DNA of 64,000 bases from Ziziphus jujuba (Eukaryota; Streptophyta; Magnoliopsida; Rosales; Rhamnaceae): the NCBI RefSeq assembly GCF_031755915.1, contig NC_083385.1, forward strand, positions 11,243,001 to 11,307,000, written 5' to 3'. Shown in pieces: positions 61,101 to 64,000 of the stretch (position 1 is the first letter of the stretch; each line of letters opens with the position of its first letter). The translations under genes and the position numbers were made by a program. The notes beneath the pieces were generated by a model. It did not search any database. It was not told where the DNA came from and saw only the letters and a program-made list of their open reading frames with translations.

Positions 61101-63707
61101 CTCACTATCTGAGAGTTCAGTAATTTTAACAACAGCCAACAGGTAAGGACCACTATTTCTTATAGAGATAGCAACAAAAGTCTCACTAACATCACATGGA
61201 AATAAAGCCTCAAGAGATGATGAAATAGAGCCTGAAATATCATCATTTATTGCTTTGCCATCAAGTTCAGCTTCAAAAGGAACCATAACTATATCAGACT
61301 TGTCCTGTGAAGACCTCAACAACTGCATACAAAATGCACCAAAAAATTTTCCCTTTGATTCAACTGAGAAGTCTATCTCAATAATGGTTTCAGTGCTGCG
61401 GGGACCAATCTCCCAGATCCTATGGGGCCTAATTGCCATCAGTGGAAAACCTTGATCACTCTTGACAACAAGCCAATCCTTAACATTTGGCATATCCAAC
61501 ACATCTGAATCTTTATAGTTTTTAGTGCTACAAGTTGTTTCAGTGCTAAGAGAAGCATGCCCTAAAGAAACTGATATCAATGCAGTTACTTCCTCCACAT
61601 AGAAGGTTTCATCGAAGGAACTAAACAAGGATAAATTCCTGCTCCACCTTCCGCCAGAAAAAACATCCAAACCTAATAAAGGGCGAATTCCATACGGAGA
61701 CTCGATGGCAAAACCTTTTGCCTGAACCAAGAAACCACCAGAGCTTGTCTGCAAAATGAGATGAGCTGAGGATGTGCCCAACCATCTGGGTAAGAATACA
61801 AAACAAATTGACGCTACTTCACCACGTCCTAACAAGGCCCCACTAAAATTACAGGGATAGAACTGTGAGTCAGTACTGAATGGTTCATAGACATGTAAAA
61901 TGCTGTCATTGCATGTATTTTCCACGGTTAAGAAAGCTACTGAGGGAAAGTACAAGTACTTGTGTCCCCAATCCAAAAGAGTAGGGCTAATTTCCACATG
62001 ACATAAGGAAGATCCATCAGAAGAAACAGATGCGGTCATCTCAGTGCTCTTATCTGGCTTAAAACTTGTGGACTTCTGATTAAGTAAATGCCCTCTACAG
62101 GATGAAAGATCATTTTGATAAGCGCTATCAGCTTGAATGGATGACAACTCATTGGTAGCCTCTCTGGAGATCAAAGAACAAGAAACAATCCCTCCATTAA
62201 ATAACCTAAACATACCATGATCTGTTGACCAGCTATTATTACTTTCTGACCGAGTTTCTTCTGCTGAGCCTACAGTTAATGGACCATCAGACTGACTTGC
62301 AGAAACATGCAAAGCAGATGCTTCAAGTTTATTACATCCTTTAGAGGGAAAACCGGGTAATGTTGAAGGAAAACAGAATGTATGTGAACTGGCACAAACA
62401 TTCTCAACATTTACGAAGTTCATTGGATTCCCATTCTCCAAACTAACATCCGAAAACCCCAAACTTGAACCATCACCAAAGGACTGACAAGCATCATATT
62501 CTGATGGCTTTAGCAACCCATTCATATAACATGGTTCACATGTAGCGAGGCAAAAAAGGGCACATGATAGAACCACGATTAAATGGAATACGTGGGCTGT
62601 ATTAAACAATCCCCTGGATAAACAAAACATATAACACAAGTTACAATCCATGAGAGAATATATTGCGCTGTACGAATTAGTTGTCATTTAAAATGATATA
62701 TTGTTTAAACAAAAAAGAAAACACAATAATAGAAACCACAACAATTAAGGAACCAACTTCAACTTTCAACTACTAAATTGGCAACGTTATCTATAAATTT
62801 TATTTTTTTCTCTTTACTTTCAAGGATTCTTTCTCATCAGCCAAACATAGTCATCCCAATAAATTGGGTCCTAAAACATAGACCACAATAATGTCTAAAA
62901 CTGAACAGAAAAATGGAAAAGTAAGAAACAACAGAAAAAAATTACCAAAAAACAAAAAAAAAAAAAAAAAAAAAAAAGAAGAAGAAGTTGGATTTGCACA
63001 TGATTATTAACCCAAAATCAAACCTTTAATAATTAGCCATATTTATTATTCCCACTTATTATCAACCTATTTCAGACATTCAATCGAAAGCAAGCGACAG
63101 GAGTAATATTAATTCGATAAAATTTTGAAATCATAATTATCCACAACATTTAGCGTCTAAAAAAATTTTAAAAGACTCGATAAAAACGCACGTGAAAAAA
63201 CTAAAAAATAAAAGAAAAAAGAAAAATAAAAAATTAACAGCTCCATTTAGTATTAAAACGCATAGTAAAGAGACTACAGCAATCGATTCTCAACAGAGAC
63301 CTTTTTCAGCTTCCAAAAACCATAAGCTTGGTTTAGAATAACACAGAAAAATTCAATAATGCCCACATAAAAAAAAAAAAAAGGTAACCGGATACAAGAG
63401 AGAGAGAGAGAGAGTAACCAGTGCTCTCGAAATGGAAAAAAAAAAAAAATTATGATCATCAAACAGATTAGAAACAGCCTATAGAAAGTATTATAGCCAA
63501 AACAAGAAGAAAAGAAATCAGTTGGTTTGCAAAAACATAATTCTTTTATATTTTTTCTTTTATTTTTTTTATTTTTTTTGGTTGGAAACATCGAAAAACG
63601 AAATAAACGGCGAAGAAAAAAGGAGTGTTGGGAAAACACCTGAAGTGAAAGAAGGAGAGCTGCTTCAGCTTCGGAGCAGCTCTGACAGTTAGGGTTCGAA
63701 ACTCCAT
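58140..63707 (-). CDS. TMEM131-like membrane protein (plant), 3 exons, 1328 aa
   Basis: Exons in transcript order: 63707-63640, 62613-60786, 60230-58140; phases agree. The start MEFRTL is the ATG giving the plant-family N-terminus. Residues about 29-48 ([16 protein letters not shown] core) form a signal peptide or anchor. The TMEM131-like N-terminal domain follows, seen around [20 protein letters not shown] and [20 protein letters not shown]; in animals this domain belongs to TMEM131, which helps collagen secretion. A single membrane segment lies near residues 940-965 ([20 protein letters not shown]), so most of the protein is luminal or extracellular. The cytosolic tail is Ser-rich with a basic cluster ([10 protein letters not shown]). 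Plants lack the animal collagen clients, so cargo is unknown; a secretory-pathway role is inferred. I recall an Arabidopsis relative AT5G66820 (less sure). No breaks. Confidence 0.92.
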
Positions 63708-64000
63708 GTCTGAGGAAGATAGATGACCATCTGAGACCACCGATGGAGTTTCGGAGGGTTTTCGGCTTCCGATTTCTGTGGCCGGTCTTCTATATATATA
63801 TATGTGCTTACAGAGCAAGCACTACCACCTGATAAATAGCGAATGAATGGCCAAGGGAGAATCAAAAGCTAAAACATCCCACACACATACCCAAAGCATA
63901 GTGTTGTTATGAGGTAAAAAAAATAATAATAATAAAATAAAATAAGGTGAAATTACCAATCTCGTACCCAACCGAACCTTGAATTACGCACAAGTCCTTC
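63708..64000. other. 5' leader and promoter side of the TMEM131-like gene
   Basis: Upstream of the start codon on the minus strand. A TATATATA tract at about 63792-63802 lies 85-95 bases upstream and may act as a TATA region. No further gene begins before the window ends. Confidence 0.5.

Overview
This window is nuclear DNA from a plant, most likely a eudicot. It is AT-rich (long TA, poly-A and poly-T tracts), its genes have many GT-AG introns, and most encoded proteins belong to plant-specific families or plant subfamilies. I rebuilt the genes by joining exons at phase-consistent splice sites and comparing the products with families I know. No search was run. The species cannot be named from what I can see.

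Layout: (1) 1798-6202 (+), a CDPK-related protein kinase very like Arabidopsis CRK5, 11 exons, 615 aa. (2) 7232-9880 (+), an acidic protein with a SAP-like motif, 8 exons, 359 aa. (3) 12534-14286 (-), a short-chain dehydrogenase/reductase-fold protein, 5 exons, 254 aa, with two expected catalytic residues replaced. (4) 14.3-27.7 kb, a gene-poor, repeat-rich stretch with a Tourist-like element at 18.2-19.3 kb and, at 22.05-23.21 kb (-), a truncated PPR pseudogene of the SVR7/P67 type, possibly carried by a DNA element. (5) 27677-29778, a Mutator-like (MULE) element with arms of about 0.8 kb and a perfect 9-bp target-site duplication, about 290 bp upstream of the next gene. (6) 30066-42865 (+), TWD40-1, a TPLATE-complex endocytosis subunit, 24 exons, 1634 aa, including one U12-type AT-AC intron. 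(7) 43818-47503 (-), a DUF547 protein with an N-terminal MIP1-type leucine zipper, 10 exons, 614 aa. (8) 47.5-58.1 kb, about 10 kb without a recognisable gene, holding a small hAT-type element with an 8-bp duplication and a second inverted-repeat element. (9) 58140-63707 (-), a plant TMEM131-like membrane protein, 3 exons, 1328 aa.

The intact genes are ordinary housekeeping or signalling genes: a kinase, an endocytic coat subunit, a secretory-pathway membrane protein, a possible nuclear protein, a DUF547 protein and an SDR. They are not an operon or a joint pathway. From memory, the order CRK5, SDR, TWD40-1 matches Arabidopsis AT3G50530, AT3G50560 and AT3G50590, which suggests conserved microsynteny. 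I found no CRISPR array, no convincing tRNA or rRNA gene, and no clear new multi-gene system. The best leads are the U12 intron, the SDR active site, the MULE with its 11-bp phased repeat array, and the PPR fragment.
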